Below the pieces are notes generated by a model that did not search any database, was not told the DNA's origin, and saw only the letters and a list, made by a program, of their open reading frames with translations. From Ambrosia x helenae (lineage: Eukaryota > Streptophyta > Magnoliopsida > Asterales > Asteraceae), in contig JAUTDX010000063.1 in the NCBI GenBank assembly GCA_030844895.1, positions 992,001 to 1,056,000 of the forward strand: a DNA stretch of 64,000 nt. Direction: 5' to 3'. This document shows positions 1 to 13,513 of the stretch, piece after piece. Each line of letters starts with the position of its first letter. The stretch's first letter is position 1. Made by a program: the position numbers and the translations under genes.

Positions 1-498
1 TGAACGTTTGGTTTGTTTACAGCCCTAATTGTGTTGACTCGAATTCTTGGGATTGTTACTATGTCATAAGGTCATATTGACCGTGCAAATGATATTAGTA
101 TGTCATAATTTCAAAATTAAGTTAATTAAAATAATAATCATGGGTGATTCCGTGATGGGTGACGACTCCATGATATTTTATTTTTGGCCTTTTAATTTAC
201 AAATAATACCTTGGGCCGTACTTTAGTAGGCCGAGAAACAAAGCAGGCCAGACCTGCAGATAGAGTAGAGTAGTGGACCAGGCCAGGGCGGTGCTGCCAT
301 CCGGGTTGGATCCCTCTTGACCGTCGTTGGTTTTCTTAAGAGAGAGAGGTCTTTAATTTTTTGTATACGAGTATATGTAATTGTATCTTTAGTCGTAAAC
401 CTCAATATGACAAAACAAAACCCGAACCTAACGGGTATACCTTGAACCCAAAATATTAGGGACGGTCATACCCGATATTTGACAGGTATGAGATTTGA

Positions 499-531
<33 letters not shown>

Positions 532-640
532 AGTAAAAAAAAATTCGTGGGCATGGTACAGTTAGAGGATTAGGTAATACCCGACCCGATTATCCATTTA
601 CCTGAACCATATAAGCACGTATTCACATACCGATAAGTTA
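1..640. other. Intergenic, no gene recognised; low-complexity patch
   Basis: No convincing coding region is seen. Positions 420-600 contain short repeats of the type ACCCGA/CGGGTA around a poly(A) tract at 499-521. They resemble the interiors of low-complexity hAT-like elements found elsewhere in the window, but I could not define ends. Confidence 0.4.
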
Positions 641-942
641 TATAATGATTGTAAACACATAATGCATGATAACTAAAACGTTCACATTCGTTCACCAATT
701 CCCGGGACTCGAGACTTGCGTGTGTGCATTAAACCCGACGATTCTATCAATCACCAATCCTTGTACACGTGGTTATGGACCGACTCCCAATGATCCCCCG
801 GATCATTGTAACTACTCCCGATAATTCTCCGAACCATTGTAACGACTCAACCGACCCTGTTAAGTATTATGTATGCATGACTCGCTAAGGTAGACTTACT
901 AGTTTGACTAAAGTTACTAACCTGAGTTTGTCGGGTGTCACA
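640..942 (-). repeat. Remnant of a Tekay-type LTR end
   Basis: This stretch shares a series of words with the terminal part of the two Tekay LTRs in this window: the GACTCCCAATGATC core, CTCGCTAAGGTAGACTTA, and the terminal GGGTGTCACA ending at 942. It is clearly more diverged than the full elements, and no partner LTR or internal region is attached. I read it as an old truncated LTR in the same orientation as the complete elements (sense on the minus strand). The left limit is approximate. Confidence 0.6.
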
Positions 943-3410
943 AATTAGAGGGCATGCGAACCAAAATATTAACTCAAAATATTGATTTGATCCTTAGATC
1001 ATAAATACTCCTATAATTAATCAGTGGCTCATATCAAAATAACTCTAAATAAGAAAAGAAGCCTTGATGTTCTCACCACATATGACTGTTGAACCAAGAG
1101 AAGAACACAAGTACACAACCGTTGCATGGGCGGTTGTGATGAATGACCGAAGGCGTAGCAACGATGGCATCAGACAGTTCCGAGGTTTGATGAGTTTGTG
1201 GCCGTGCTATCGGTTCGTGGTGGAGAATTCTGTTGTTGATGAGCCGAGTTCGGAACCAATATCTTTTGCAGGTTGGCGATGTTACCAAAATGCAATGGTG
1301 AGATCGAGAGGTAAAATAGAAGAGGTAGATTGATTTCCTATAACTTGATTAAATGATTGAGTTGATAACTTATGAGATCATTAAAGCGACTATCAATTTG
1401 CATTGATGAGCATTGGTTACTAATTCATTGAAGGTGGTGTTGGTTTGGTTTCTTTAAATTCAAACCGTGATGTTATGAAGAAGAAAATAATTATGCATTC
1501 AACTTAAGGTTTCATATCACTTTCTTTAGGTATTAGTTACTTTACAAATTATGCATAAAGGTTTGGCTTGAATTAAAACAATTTAATATTAATGTAGAAA
1601 GACTTATTTTGCCCCCTTTATAACTTTATTAATTTGTTGTACCACAGAATATAGGAATTCCTTAAATTTTGTTGGCATTCTTCTCAAATGTTTTATAACA
1701 TAGTATAAATAATGAATTGAATGCATGGGATATAAGCAAAAACACATTTACCATATAATATATCTTAGTTTGAAACTAAAGCTTTTAATCAAGTATTAAT
1801 ATTAATTTAAGATTGTAATAATAATAATAATAAAAGAATCAAGTTTAATAGTGATCTATAGTCAAAGGTTATTTGTAGGTTATGAATAAAAACTCAAATG
1901 GTTAAAACAAAAATAAGTTAGTTAGATCAAATTTTAAAGTTTTTATGAAATGGAATATGAATAGATTTAACTTTAAAAGCATTTTAAATCATGTAGAATC
2001 ATTATACATAATATTTATTAATTAATTTAGCATGAAAAAAAGACCATTTTAACCTTTGCTAACTTTATTAAGTTGTTGTATTATAAGAATAAAATATTGT
2101 AATTACTTAATTTTGGTTGGACCATTTTAACTTTACTAACTTTATATGTAACGTAATCTAATAACGAATAGTTAGAATATTTCATAACCATAGCCAATAC
2201 TAATTGTCGGTTAAATATGGTTCGATTAACCGCTAATTTTGGTTATTCTCAGTAAATTGTCCACTTTTCCCCCTAACTTAAAATGTTTCATTTATGGTGT
2301 TCCAAGTTTGGTCATACATGGAAATATGTATATTTCTGCAAAAAAACATAATTGAAAACAAGTTATTGAAAATTGAAGAACAAATCTACATATTTACAAA
2401 ATAAATGAATTACAAGATTAGTTTTTATAAACACAACATATGATAAAGGAAACAATAACAGTTAAGACTTCTTTAACAAAATTATCCAGTAAAAACCAAC
2501 ATTTCAAAATCTTAGAAAATAAAAACATAATTGGTTACTTCGGTTTTGAAAAATTGCTTAACTATTACCATAACCAATGGCTCAGTTATGGAGATGCACG
2601 TAATCATAACCGGTTGCTTTTCAGTTAACAGTCTGGTTTCCAGATACGATTTGATTTTTGCACACCTAAAGGTGTTCATTTTTAAGTGGGTTGAAGGTTC
2701 TAGTTTAATATGAACATTAATGTAGATTTAGGAATCACAACTTTTACATTTGGTCCATCAAATATAACAGAGTGTCCTTTCTTAAATTATATGGGTGGGT
2801 ATAAGTAGTTGTGAGTGAATAAGAGATAAAATATTTGGTGAAAGTACTGTTCACCCATATATTTGGGGGGACACTGTTCAGTGTTCACCCATATTTATAT
2901 TTTAAGATTTTTGTAAGTGATTGTAAGTGGATGAGAGAGAAAATATAATGATAAAATTATGAAAATTTATTATTTATTTAAAAAGGAGAGAGAACATTTA
3001 TAGATGAAATAATAATTCTTAGTGTAATTTAATAACGGGGATTTAGTTCCACTATTGCGAATGCTCTAAGTTTAGATGTTAGTCTAGGTTAAATGCTAGA
3101 AAAATATATCTAATAACAAATATTCAAACAAAACTCACTCAATCCAAACAATCAAACAAAAGTGAATCCATTAACAAAAATTCAAACAAAAATATCATGT
3201 ATTCAAAATGGTAACAATATCGTAAGTTCTAATCCGACAAAACATGTTTTTGTTATTTCATATTTTATTCCATTTTCATCTTCAATAACCAGTTCCTTCA
3301 CGTTTTCTCAATCAACAAAAATAACTGATGGGGTGATGGATCCCTTTTATCCATGCTCGAAATCTCGATGTTTCCATATACAATAAAACAAAGCAAAATT
3401 ACAAGCATGA
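943..3410. other. AT-rich intergenic DNA, no gene recognised
   Basis: The open frames here are short (largest 89 codons at 1064-1333), have no recognisable domain and no neighbouring exon that would extend them. Around 2760-3075 there are words reminiscent of degraded MITEs (CACCCATAT repeated; TTCCACTATTGCGAATGCTC near the right side), but matching terminal repeats were not found. Confidence 0.4.
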
Positions 3411-5699
3411 TCTCTACTACATTATAAAGAGTGAGCAATGGGCAAAAATGTCCAACTTGATAAAGTTAAGATGGGATGTGAAAAGTCATGTGCTTCAACC
3501 CTCAAATGTCATATAAATCTTCCCCAAATTACCCTTCAATGCATTAAGATACTTGTACCATGTAGTAAAGATAAACAAAGGTTTATTTTCTGGATAATTA
3601 AGTTTCTATATTTGCTCACAAAAATCCATTCAAATTGTTATATATAATATCATGTGATGTGGTATGACCATAAGCTTCAAATAGTTATATTCAACAAATA
3701 TTAATTTTACATTTTTCTTCTTTCTCTAAAATTGCATATGTTTATATAAATATACAGTGTCGTTCATCATGAAAATTGCTGAAACAAATTACTTTATCTT
3801 TATCTTTGCAGAGAGTTAATGGTGGTACGAAGTGACGCACACACAACACCAAGTAGTACGATACGTTTTGATTTTCTGTTGATAAGGTTTTTATTTTATT
3901 TTAATTATTTAATAAGAACGACAAGGTGCGACCGAGGACGCTGAAAAGAGTAATCATGTTGTAACAAATCTGGCAAAACGTCGACACAATCCGAAAGTGG
4001 ATTGTATCTGCAAGTTCATCTTCCAGGTTAAACTTGATTTGTTTATTAAAATAAATGTCATGTTGATACTTCTTTACGTACTTCCCTGTTTACTTGTTTA
4101 TACTGATATCGAATGGTTGTGTTTTCATATATAGTGAAATCTTTTTTTATACTTGGGTGTCCTGTGTAACACCCCAACCGATGGCGAAAACACCGGGATG
4201 TCACATATTGATGATTGTTTCAATAGCACATGGTATATATTGATATTTTAAATACTTTATTGATAACATAAATATCCAAATGAAATGATGTCTAAAAATC
4301 CCAAAATACATAACATCAAATAAAACAAATAACTTCAAATAATTTCATAGAATCCATCATGCATACTCTAAGCCTCAGCTTTATTATTACCTAAAACATA
4401 TTAATTTTGAAAATATTTTTGGGTCAACAAAAGTTGGTGAGAACTACATAAGTTTTGATAATTGAATAAAACTTGTACAATTCAAGTGTCATGGCAAGTT
4501 TAGTCCATATGTGAAAACATACTATCAGGTAAATCGAGTGCATAATCAAACCTTGTGACTAGAATATTGTGGTCCATCCCATACGCTCATGGTTCACTCG
4601 ATTATGTTATAAATTCGATAACAATCACCCACGCTACCTATGTAGGAGGTACACGTATCCGGGTGAGATTGTCAGTCAAAAAGATCTAACATTATATACC
4701 GTCGGCTGATCAATGTTAATGATTATGCTAGAATAATGTGCTTACCCTAGTCATGTTTAAGACATAATGCAACATAGAATAACACATAGACACTTATGAT
4801 TGAATTGTATATAGAATGTTATAACATGTTTCACCCCAAAATAGTGAAATAGAAAAGGGGCTATGTAAAACTCACCTTAGTGTTAGAATGAAGACCCTTG
4901 TTATATAAGTAAATGTGGCTCGTGTGTATCCAAATATCACCCTATTTCAAGGTAATGAATAAGTGTTGGGGAAAACTTAATAAGTCTAAGTTTTCTAGTC
5001 TAAAATGTGCTAGGGTTCCTAATTTGGGGATTAATAATTGATTTATGATTAAATTTGAATAATTTAAATAAATAAAGAAATAATTAGTGAAAATGTTTTC
5101 TGACCAATATTATCTAAAAGTAGTTGAATTATAATGTAATAAATGTGAAAATAATTTTTATAAAATTATTTTCTTAATTCATGAATATTTATATATTAAT
5201 ACTTATTTGATAAAATATAAGCTTAATATTTAAAAATATTAGAATTTATAAATTTCGAATCAAAAATTTATATTTCTGATCTAAATGATTAATAATAATT
5301 TATGTGAAATTTTGATGTAAAAATAATGAAAAATGAATTTATTATGATTTATTTATGATTAAAATAACAAAAATCAATTAAAAATATTAAATAAATGATT
5401 TTTCAGAAATAAAAATCATTTCCGGAATATTTATTGTTTTATAAGTTTTTGATAATTTTTGTGGAATTTTATAAAGTCGTTTTGATATTTTTATAGAATT
5501 TTATAATTATAATTGAATAAATTTGTAATATTTATTATATATAATAAATAAATGATTTTTGAAAAACTAAAAATTGGATAATAAAGTTTATCATTTGAAT
5601 AACATAAAATAAATTTTGTAGAATTTATAAATTAGATTTAGTATTTTAAAACCATTTTTAAAAATAATAATGAATATATAAGTATAAAGGGTTTTTTTA

Positions 5700-5800
5700 A
5701 AAAAAAGGTTTGTATGTGCTAGGGATCGAACCCGGGCCACTGGCCGGTTCGTGGTTTAAATCACAAGCCTAGACCATCTGGTCTAGACCCTGAGAACGAT
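5700..5800 (-). repeat. tRNA-like (SINE head-like) segment
   Basis: On the minus strand there is an A-box-like stretch (AGACCAGATGGTCTAGGC) followed by a B-box (GGTTCGATCCC). The spacing is tRNA-like, but no acceptor-stem pairing closes it, so it is not a tRNA gene. A second similar segment follows at 5880. It may be the head of a SINE inserted in the old LTR or a tRNA-like block native to that LTR. Confidence 0.4.
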
Positions 5801-5877
5801 TAAATCTTGGTTTGAATTAATTATATAGGTTTCCTGTTTAAACTTATATATTGTTTTTAAATCAAAAGAAAAGAAAA

Positions 5878-5975
5878 GGATGGGACGGGGGTCGAACCCA
5901 GGCCTCAGGCCGGTTCCCCACGTCTTAGACACAAGGTAGGTACCAACTGATCCACAGATCAGTTGGTGTTAGATT
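5878..5975 (-). repeat. Second tRNA-like segment
   Basis: On the minus strand ACCAACTGATCTGTGGATC precedes a B-box GGTTCGACCCC about 60 nt downstream. Like its neighbour it lacks a cloverleaf-closing stem. Its close spacing to the first segment in the same orientation suggests a dimeric SINE-like unit or a duplicated block inside the old LTR. Confidence 0.4.
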
Positions 5976-6099
5976 TCTATTCGTTTAAAATATATAACTA
6001 TGTCTGCACATTGTTTATCCCCAATTTGAATCGCATGAACCCTAGAATTCATAATAATCAAAATTAACGAACAATAACCCGATTATTCATGGGGCTATT

Positions 6100-8683
6100 T
6101 GTCACACCCTCAAATTCCACTTGCGGGGTTTTACCGCGAGGCGCATGACAAACCAGGATTCAAGTCAACGGTCACAATAAACAACACTATATGCATAACA
6201 CAAAACCCAAAAGATATAATTATAAAAGCATAAACTGTAGCGGAAGCTTTAAATGTTTACAACCCAAAAGACATAGTTCAAATGTTTAATGAAGACCATG
6301 CTCTAAACCCTAGACGCCCGTGCCGACTCGTGCGCCTAGATCCAGTTGTTGCTACCTTAGCGACCTGAGAAAAACATGCCAAAAGACGTCAACATATAAT
6401 GCTGGTGAGTTCACAGGTTTGTTCAAAAATGTTATCCAAATGTTACCATGTCCATACTATATCAATGCTACCAAGTACGCTAGCTAGGCGTATGTTTTAT
6501 TACTACTACGATTGGAAACCATTACTGGACACGTTTAGCAATGTTTAGCATGTTTAGCAGCCCGTAATGTTCAGCACGATAATGTTCCTGTTCGAGACAA
6601 TATGCACCCGCCCGGCCCTCCAAGCCGACGAGTGGGGCAGGTCACGCCCAATAGATCTATCCACATTTCCCCCGTTGTGCAACCCCGCACATTCATGGTT
6701 CCCCCCGGGACTTTCAAAAGATCGCATAGTACACAAGTTCAAAACCATAGTATGACATATGTTACCAAAACAGTTTAGCGCATGTTTTCTCCCCCAAAAG
6801 GTAAAGCAGTAAAAGTGGGGCCGTGAACTCACCTTAGATTGCGTTCCTCAAATGTAAGTAAAAGATGTTTAGCCCTTGATGATCCCTCTACCGGAGATCT
6901 ATCAAAATGTTCACATAAGTGTTCCGACTAATAACCATAAGGTTATCTAGTCCCCGATTGTCCAGATCATAACCAAGTATGTTTTTAAAACGTGTTTACG
7001 TGTTTAACCGACACACTAGACCGACCCGACATCCCGTTGGTGACCCATTACCCTAACTAATCAAGTACACATAGATTACACGCAAGGTTCAAGCATAAAA
7101 CACTTAGTTTGTATCAAAAATCTCATTTTTGTTAACGTAGGGTCGAATGTGACTGTAAGTGGTCGAAGGTGTCCTTATTTGGTCGAATGTGTCTTTGAAA
7201 TTCCACCTTCGCCCCTTTTCCTCCCACCTTCGCCCACTTGTAGCACCTTCGCCCCTTCAGCTTCCAGGTTCGACCCCTGGAATCCACCTTCGACCGTTCG
7301 ACTGGTCGAAGGTATTCCAGGTTCGCCCCTGATGTCAGATTTTTCCAAAAACGCGTCGAAAAACATCCGAAAACATCACGAAACATCATGAGTTACAGCA
7401 GTCAAGCATCATTAATATATTCCTACGAAACCCTACCAATTTTACCCCAAAATCTATCCGTTTGACAAGTTTCCTAAAATAGTAAATTATGGAGATGTCA
7501 CATCATCATGCATGAAAATATTACCCAATTAGGAAACTTTCTGAAATCGATCAATAATCAGTTTATCATACTCGAACCATCATGAACAAGAAACCCCTAT
7601 CATAACCTTATCATAATCATCCAACAACAAACCCTAAATCTAACTAAAAACCCCTTTAATCGCCAAAACACCATCAACAATCAAAGGTAACATGTTTCAA
7701 TCATAACCCATCATTAATAACAGCCCTAGGTTGTTGTCATATCATCTATACAACAAGTAATCATCAAACAATGCATAATATCATACTAACACATGTTTAT
7801 TTTCATAAAAACTCATTGTTTATGAATAGGTTTTGGTTAGGAAAGGTTTTTATTCATAAAATAGGTTGATATCAGATCTGGACCCTTGGGGTTTAGATTA
7901 AAACAAGTCAAAATTGTTTAAAAAGGATTTGTAATGAAGAACACACCTTAGATCTTCACTTGTAATGATTTAGAGAGTTAGGTTATGAAAAACAAGCTCA
8001 AAAACTCCTTCCCCAATGATAATAGCTGATAGAGAGTGTTTGGAGGCGTTTAGGGTTTGTGAAATGGTGAAAAATGGCTAAGGATGGTATTTATACCCAG
8101 TCCAGGTTCGCCCAGTTTATGTGGTCGAATGTGGAACTTTTCCACATTCGCCCCTTTTTAATGGTCGAATGTGGAATCTTTCCACATTTGCCCACTTTGT
8201 TTCCACATTCGCCCATTTCTCAAGTCCCATTTCCACATTCGCCCATTATTTCCACATTCAGGTCATCAGCACTTTTTAACACATGTTAACAGCACTTTTA
8301 ACACATGTTAACCTTTTTCCAGTTTGTCGTGTTTAACGCATTCTAACACATCTTAACACATAAGCATGCATCCATAGTCTATACTTAGCATGTTTAGGCA
8401 CGTATAATCATTTGTACATCATTTAAGCAAGTATAAGCATACAATTCACCACACGACCCATAATCTACACATATACTTAATTAGTTCATGTAATGTCACC
8501 AACGACGGAACCCGGTACTAATGTATTCCCAAAACGACTCCCAATGATCCTCCAGATCATTGACCCTGGACAATCCTAATTACCCGACTCAACTGACCCA
8601 GTTAAGTTTGTTTATAAACGTTTCTCGCTAAGGTAGACTTAGATGTTACTATTATGTTTAAGCCGAACATGCCGGGTGTCACA
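6100..8683 (-). repeat. 3' LTR of Tekay element 1
   Basis: This is the left copy on the plus strand, starting TGTCACACCCTC and ending GGGTGTCACA (on the sense strand TGTGACACCC...GGGTGTGACA). It is 2584 bp, against 2563 bp for the other copy. The extra bases include one additional TTTCCACATTCGCCCA-type unit near 8190, so the copy number of that motif changed after insertion or during replication. Confidence 0.93.
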
Positions 8684-8700
8684 TCATCCCCACGTTGAAA
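8684..8700 (-). promoter_or_regulatory. Polypurine tract of element 1
   Basis: On the sense (minus) strand ACGTGGGGATGA lies directly against the 3' LTR start TGTGACACC. This is the expected site for plus-strand DNA priming. A near-copy of the same junction (GTGGGGATGATGTGACATCC) lies about 105 bp further inside at 8783-8806, described in the findings. Confidence 0.75.
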
Positions 8701-8829
8701 GAATTTTCGTCCCGAAAATTGCGCAAAGCCCAAAAAAGAAAGAAACGGAAAGAACCGAACAAAAAGAAAAAAAAGAAACTTACCGGATGTCACATCATCC
8801 CCACGTTGAAAGGAATCTCGACCCGAGAT

Positions 8830-11800
8830 TCATTCCGCTTCAGCAGTAACATGCCTTGATTCAAACGCACGCTTCGGAAAGAGATGAGGATACTTAGATT
8901 TCATCTGATCCTCCCGTTCCCATGTGAACTCAGGTCCACGGTTCGAGTTCCAACGAACTTTAACGATGCGGATTTTACTCCGACGAAGGCTACGAATCTT
9001 GTAGTCGAGAATCTCGACAGGTTCCTCCACAATGCGAAGACGATCATCCACCTTGATCTCTTCCAGTGGTACAATGAGAGATTCATCAGCCAAACACTTC
9101 TTCAAGTTAGACACATGGAAGACGTTGTGCACACTACCGAGCTCCGCCGGTAAGTCAAGTCTATATGCCACCGGCCCAATCCGATCCAGGATTGCGAACG
9201 GTCCGACGTAACGAGGGTTAAGCTTGCCACGCTTTCCAAAGCGTATGATGCCCTTCCATGGTGAAACTTTCAGAAGCACCTTGTCCCCAACCTGGAACTC
9301 TAGCGGTTTGCGACGGCGATCGGCATAGCTCTTCTGACGATCCCGTGCAGCAGCCAAACGTTGACGGATCTGTACGATTTTCTCCGAAGTTTCGTACACG
9401 AGTTCCGGACCAGTGAGCTGGCTCTCACCCACCTCGGCCCAACAAAGTGGTGATCGGCATTTCCGTCCGTAAAGAGCCTCGAACGGAGCTGCCTTGATGC
9501 TAGAGTGATAGCTGTTGTTGTAGGAGAACTCCACCAACGGCAGGTGAATCTCCCAACTTTTGCCAAAATCGATGACACATGCCCGCAGCATGTCCTCCAG
9601 TGTTTGTATCGTCCGCTCACTCTGGCCGTCAGTTTGCGGATGATAAGCCGTACTCATATCCAGCTGAGTACCCAAGGCCTTATGAAGATCCTTCCAGAAA
9701 CGCGAAGCAAAGCGGGAATCACGATCAGAAATGATAGAAACAGGCACCCCGTGCCGAGAGACCACCTCCTTAAGGTAGAGTCGAGCCAACCGCTCGAGTC
9801 CGTCCGTTTCCTTAATAGGTATGAAGTGTGCCGATTTCGTCAACCGGTCGACGATCACCCAAATCATGTCACAACCACTTGGTGATCTCGGTAACTTGGT
9901 GACGAAATCCATCGTGATCCGCTCCCACTTCCATTCTGGAATCTCAGGTTGCTGTAGGAGACCAGACGGCTTCTGATACTCCACCTTGACCTTAGCACAG
10001 GTCAAGCATTTGCTCACATAGGAGGCTATATCAGCCTTCATGTTCGGCCACCAATAAAGTATCTTCAGATCCTGATACATCTTATCGGAGCCTGGATGAA
10101 TAGAATACCGGGATTTGTGAGCCTCGTCCAAGACAAGCTCCCGTAATCCCCCGAATAAAGGAACCCAAACACGCCCAGCGAAGTAGTGTAGGCCATCAGA
10201 CCTAAGCTCAAGGTGTTTGTCCGCACTGTGCATCGTTTCGGCCTTAAGGTTTTCCTCCTTCAAGGCATCCACCTGAGCCGAACGGATCCGGTCAGGTAAG
10301 GAGGAATGAATGGTAAGCTGCAAGGCTCGGACACGCCGAGGCTTCGCCGACTCTTTCCTGCTCAAGGCATCCGCCACAACGTTTGCCTTGCCAGGATGGT
10401 ACTTAATCGCACAGTCGTAGTCGTTCAAGAGTTCAACCCAACGACGCTGCCGCATGTTTAACACCTTCTGGTCGAAAATATGCTGGAGACTCTTGTGATC
10501 GGTGTAAACTTCACACTTGGTACCGTACAAGTAATGTCTCCAGATTTTCAACGCAAAGACCACTGCACCCAGTTCTAAGTCATGAGTAGTGTAATTCTTC
10601 TCATGAACTTTGAGTTGACGAGAAGCATAAGCAATAACCTTCCCGCGCTGCATCAACACGCAACCAAGACCCCGAATGGAAGCATCACAGTACACAACGA
10701 AATCATCCGTACCCTCAGGAAGGGATAAGATAGGTGCAGAACAAAGTTTAAGCTTCAGCATCTGAAATGCTGATTCCTGTGGTTCGTCCCAGTCGAACTT
10801 TCGGTCCTTCTGGGTGAGAGCAGTGAGGGGTTGAGCGATCTTCGAAAATCCCTCAATAAAACGCCGATAGTAACCTGCAAGACCCAGGAATTGCCGCACC
10901 TCAGATGGCGTCTTTGGTGCTTCCCAGTCTTTAATAGCTTCGATCTTAGCCGGATCGATATGAATTCCCAGTTCATTCACCACATGCCCTAGGAATTGAA
11001 CTTCACGTAACCAAAAATCGCACTTTGAGAACTTAGCATACAGCTGCTCCCGTCTCAAAAGTTCCAAGACCAACCGCAGATGTTCCTCATGATCCGCCTT
11101 GTTCTTGGAATAAATCAGAATGTCGTCAATGAACACGATGACGAACTTATCAAGGTACGGCTTACAAACGCGGTTCATCAAATCCATGAACACCGCCGGT
11201 GCGTTAGTGAGACCGAAAGGCATGACTAAGAACTCATAATGGCCATAACGAGTGCGAAAAGCAGTCTTCTGGATGTCAGCTTCCCTGACGCGCAACTGGT
11301 GATAACCGGACCGCAAATCAATCTTCGAGTAGTAGCTAGAGCCCTGAAGCTGGTCAAAGAGATCATCAATGCGAGGAAGAGGATAACGATTCTTGATAGT
11401 CACTTTGTTCAGCTCACGGTAATCGATACACATACGAAGACTCCCATCCTTCTTCTTCACAAACAAAATAGGAGCTCCCCACGGGGACGAGCTCGGTCGG
11501 ATGAAACCCTTTTCCAAGAGTTCCTGTAACTGGCTGGATAACTCTTGCATCTCGGGAGGTGCAAGACGATACGGAGCTCGGGCGATAGGAGCTGCGCCCG
11601 GAGCAAGATCAATACCAAACTCAACCTGACGATGGGGAGGAAGACCAGGCAAATCATCAGGAAACACATCAGAATAGTCACGAACCACCGGAATGTCCTC
11701 GATCTTCTTCTCATCGTCAGTAGAAACGTTAACAAGTGCCAGAATGGCCGAACAGCCCTTTCGAAGATACTTACGGGCTTTCATGCTGGAAATGATACTC

Positions 11801-13513
11801 AGCGGAGCACCGCTTTTCTCGCCGTGAACCGAAAGAATCTCTCCATCGGGGAGAGGGATCCGAATAACCTTGTCAAAGCAAACAATCTCTGCGCGATACA
11901 ACGATAACCAATCCATGCCCACAACGACATCGAAACTACCCAAAGGTACAGGCATAAGGTCAATGGGGAATGACAGACCCGACAGTTCCAAGTGACACTC
12001 CCTAAGGATATGAGTCGCCTCGATGTTCTTACCGTTAGCCAATTCTATCAAATACTTAGCTTCTAAAGGTGTGGGTACTATATCTAGCAACTGACTAACA
12101 TCCACAGATACGAAGCTCTTATCGGCACCAGAATCAAATAAAACAGAAACATAGCGATTGTTGAGAAGGAACGTACCGGTAACTGTGTCTGGATCCTGCC
12201 TAGCCTCCGCAGACCCAATGACGAAAGCACGCGCAGTCCTGCCTCCGCCGCCATTCCCGTTACCGTTACCGTTTCCGCCCCTCCCATTATCACCCTGCTT
12301 CAGCTTGGGACAATCACGCTTGAAGTGTCCCGTGTCACCACAGTTGTAACACCCCTGCCTCCCCTGAGTCCCCTGAGCAGCAGGAGCAGCAGTAGCCGCA
12401 GGAGTCTGAGTTGGGGTGAGCGCCACCTTGCAATCCTTAGCATGGTGCCCCAACTGATGGCACCGACGACAACGAGCCCGATCACAATTCCCGGAATGGT
12501 GAAAGCCACACTTGTTACACTTGGGATGCTTCCCAATGTATCCACCTGTCTTCTGCGAAGAAGACGACCCAGATCCCTCAGTCTTCTTGGCCGGTTGAGA
12601 CGGCGCCGGCACTGCACTCTTACCCACGTTCTCCCATTTCCTCTTGTTGCCATCAGACCCCTTCGCAGTTGAACCCTTAGGAGGTAAAGCGCCCTCCAAA
12701 ATCTTCATGTTGGTCATCTTGTGTGCAGAACGGACGACCTCAGCCAGTGTAGGAAGGTTCCCAGCAGCTACTAACCCAGCAATCTCCGGCACCAACCCAG
12801 AGATGTAGTGCTCGATCCTACGGTACTCAGGTGTGTGCATGTCAGGACACAACACCGCCAGCTCATTGCGTCGAACAGTATACTCCTCGATCTCGGACCC
12901 CACCATCTTGCAGTTCCAGACTTCATGTTCCAACTTCTGTACTTCCTCCCTGGGACAGTACTCGCTCTTCAATAACCGAACAAAATCCGCCCACAGCATA
13001 GCATGAGCTTCCCCCAAGCCCATGTTCTGCGTCGTAGCATTCCACCATGTCAAAGCAGGACCCTCAAATGTCGCAGTGGCATACTTGACCCGGTCCTCAA
13101 CAGGACAGTTACACATCAGGAAGACAGATTCAACCTTTTCCAACCATCGGAGCAGTCCCACTGCCCCTTCAGTTCCAGCGAAGTTATGGGGCTGACAGTC
13201 CCTAAACTTCTTGTAAGAACACTGAGGTGGAGGCGGGTTGACAGCAGCACCTGAAACACGACACAAAGATAAACTACAAAGGAAACATGACACCCAAGAA
13301 CGAAACAAGGCAGGTAAGAACCAACTTACCTCCCATAGCATTGTGCCCAGCCTGGAAAGCAGCCAAGGCTATGTTCACTTGCTGTTGAAGCAAGTTGTTC
13401 AGCTCTGCTTGGGTCATGTTGATGTTACCACGACCGCCACCACGGCCACCGCCGCCACGGCCACCGCCGCCACGGCCACCACCACGACGTCCACCACCAC
13501 GTGCGCCCGACAT
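8830..13513 (-). CDS. Tekay gag-pol polyprotein, two exons, apparently intact
   Basis: It encodes the capsid and enzymes of element 1. The start is ATG at 13513 (MSGARGGG...), a Gly/Arg-rich leader followed by MTQAELNNLLQQQ. A GT-AG intron (13251-13329, 79 nt) then joins this exon to the long frame ending at 8830. 79 is not a multiple of three, and removing it restores one frame of 1534 residues. By residues of the downstream frame counted from 13341, domains run: retrotransposon gag around 40-200; zinc knuckle CYNCGDTGHFKRDC at 331-344; protease DSGA at 403; RT with FIDD at 737-740; RNase H with D886, E923, D947; integrase HHCC (H1075, H1082, C1112, C1115) and D1145, D1206, E1242 (DD35E); then a chromodomain-like C-terminus. 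All catalytic residues I can check are present and I see no internal stop. The intron is inferred from frame and splice consensus. Confidence 0.92.
13251..13329 (-). other. 79-nt spliceosomal intron in gag of element 1
   Basis: On the minus strand the donor is G|GTAAGTTGG and the acceptor is TTTCAG|GTGCTG. Splicing yields a glycine codon across the junction and restores the frame between the MSGARGGG exon and the main polyprotein. Element 2 has an equivalent intron of 81 nt at the same protein position, with donor GTGAGT and acceptor TTTCAG, which argues for a conserved feature of the family. Confidence 0.75.

Noticed and set aside
1064..1333. 89-codon frame
   Set aside because: No domain, no promoter or adjoining exon, opposite strand also open.
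3880..4035. Possible exon (NHVVTNLAKRRHNPK, then VDCICKFIFQ) before a GT site
   Set aside because: Vague resemblance to Cys/His blocks of B3-type regulators, but too short and without neighbouring exons; lies inside a Helitron and could at most be a captured scrap.
9505..9885. Plus-strand open frames within the Tekay coding regions (also 11239-11907, 12325-12672, 39526-40059 and others)
   Set aside because: They are antisense shadows of the minus-strand gag-pol frames; composition follows the opposite strand.
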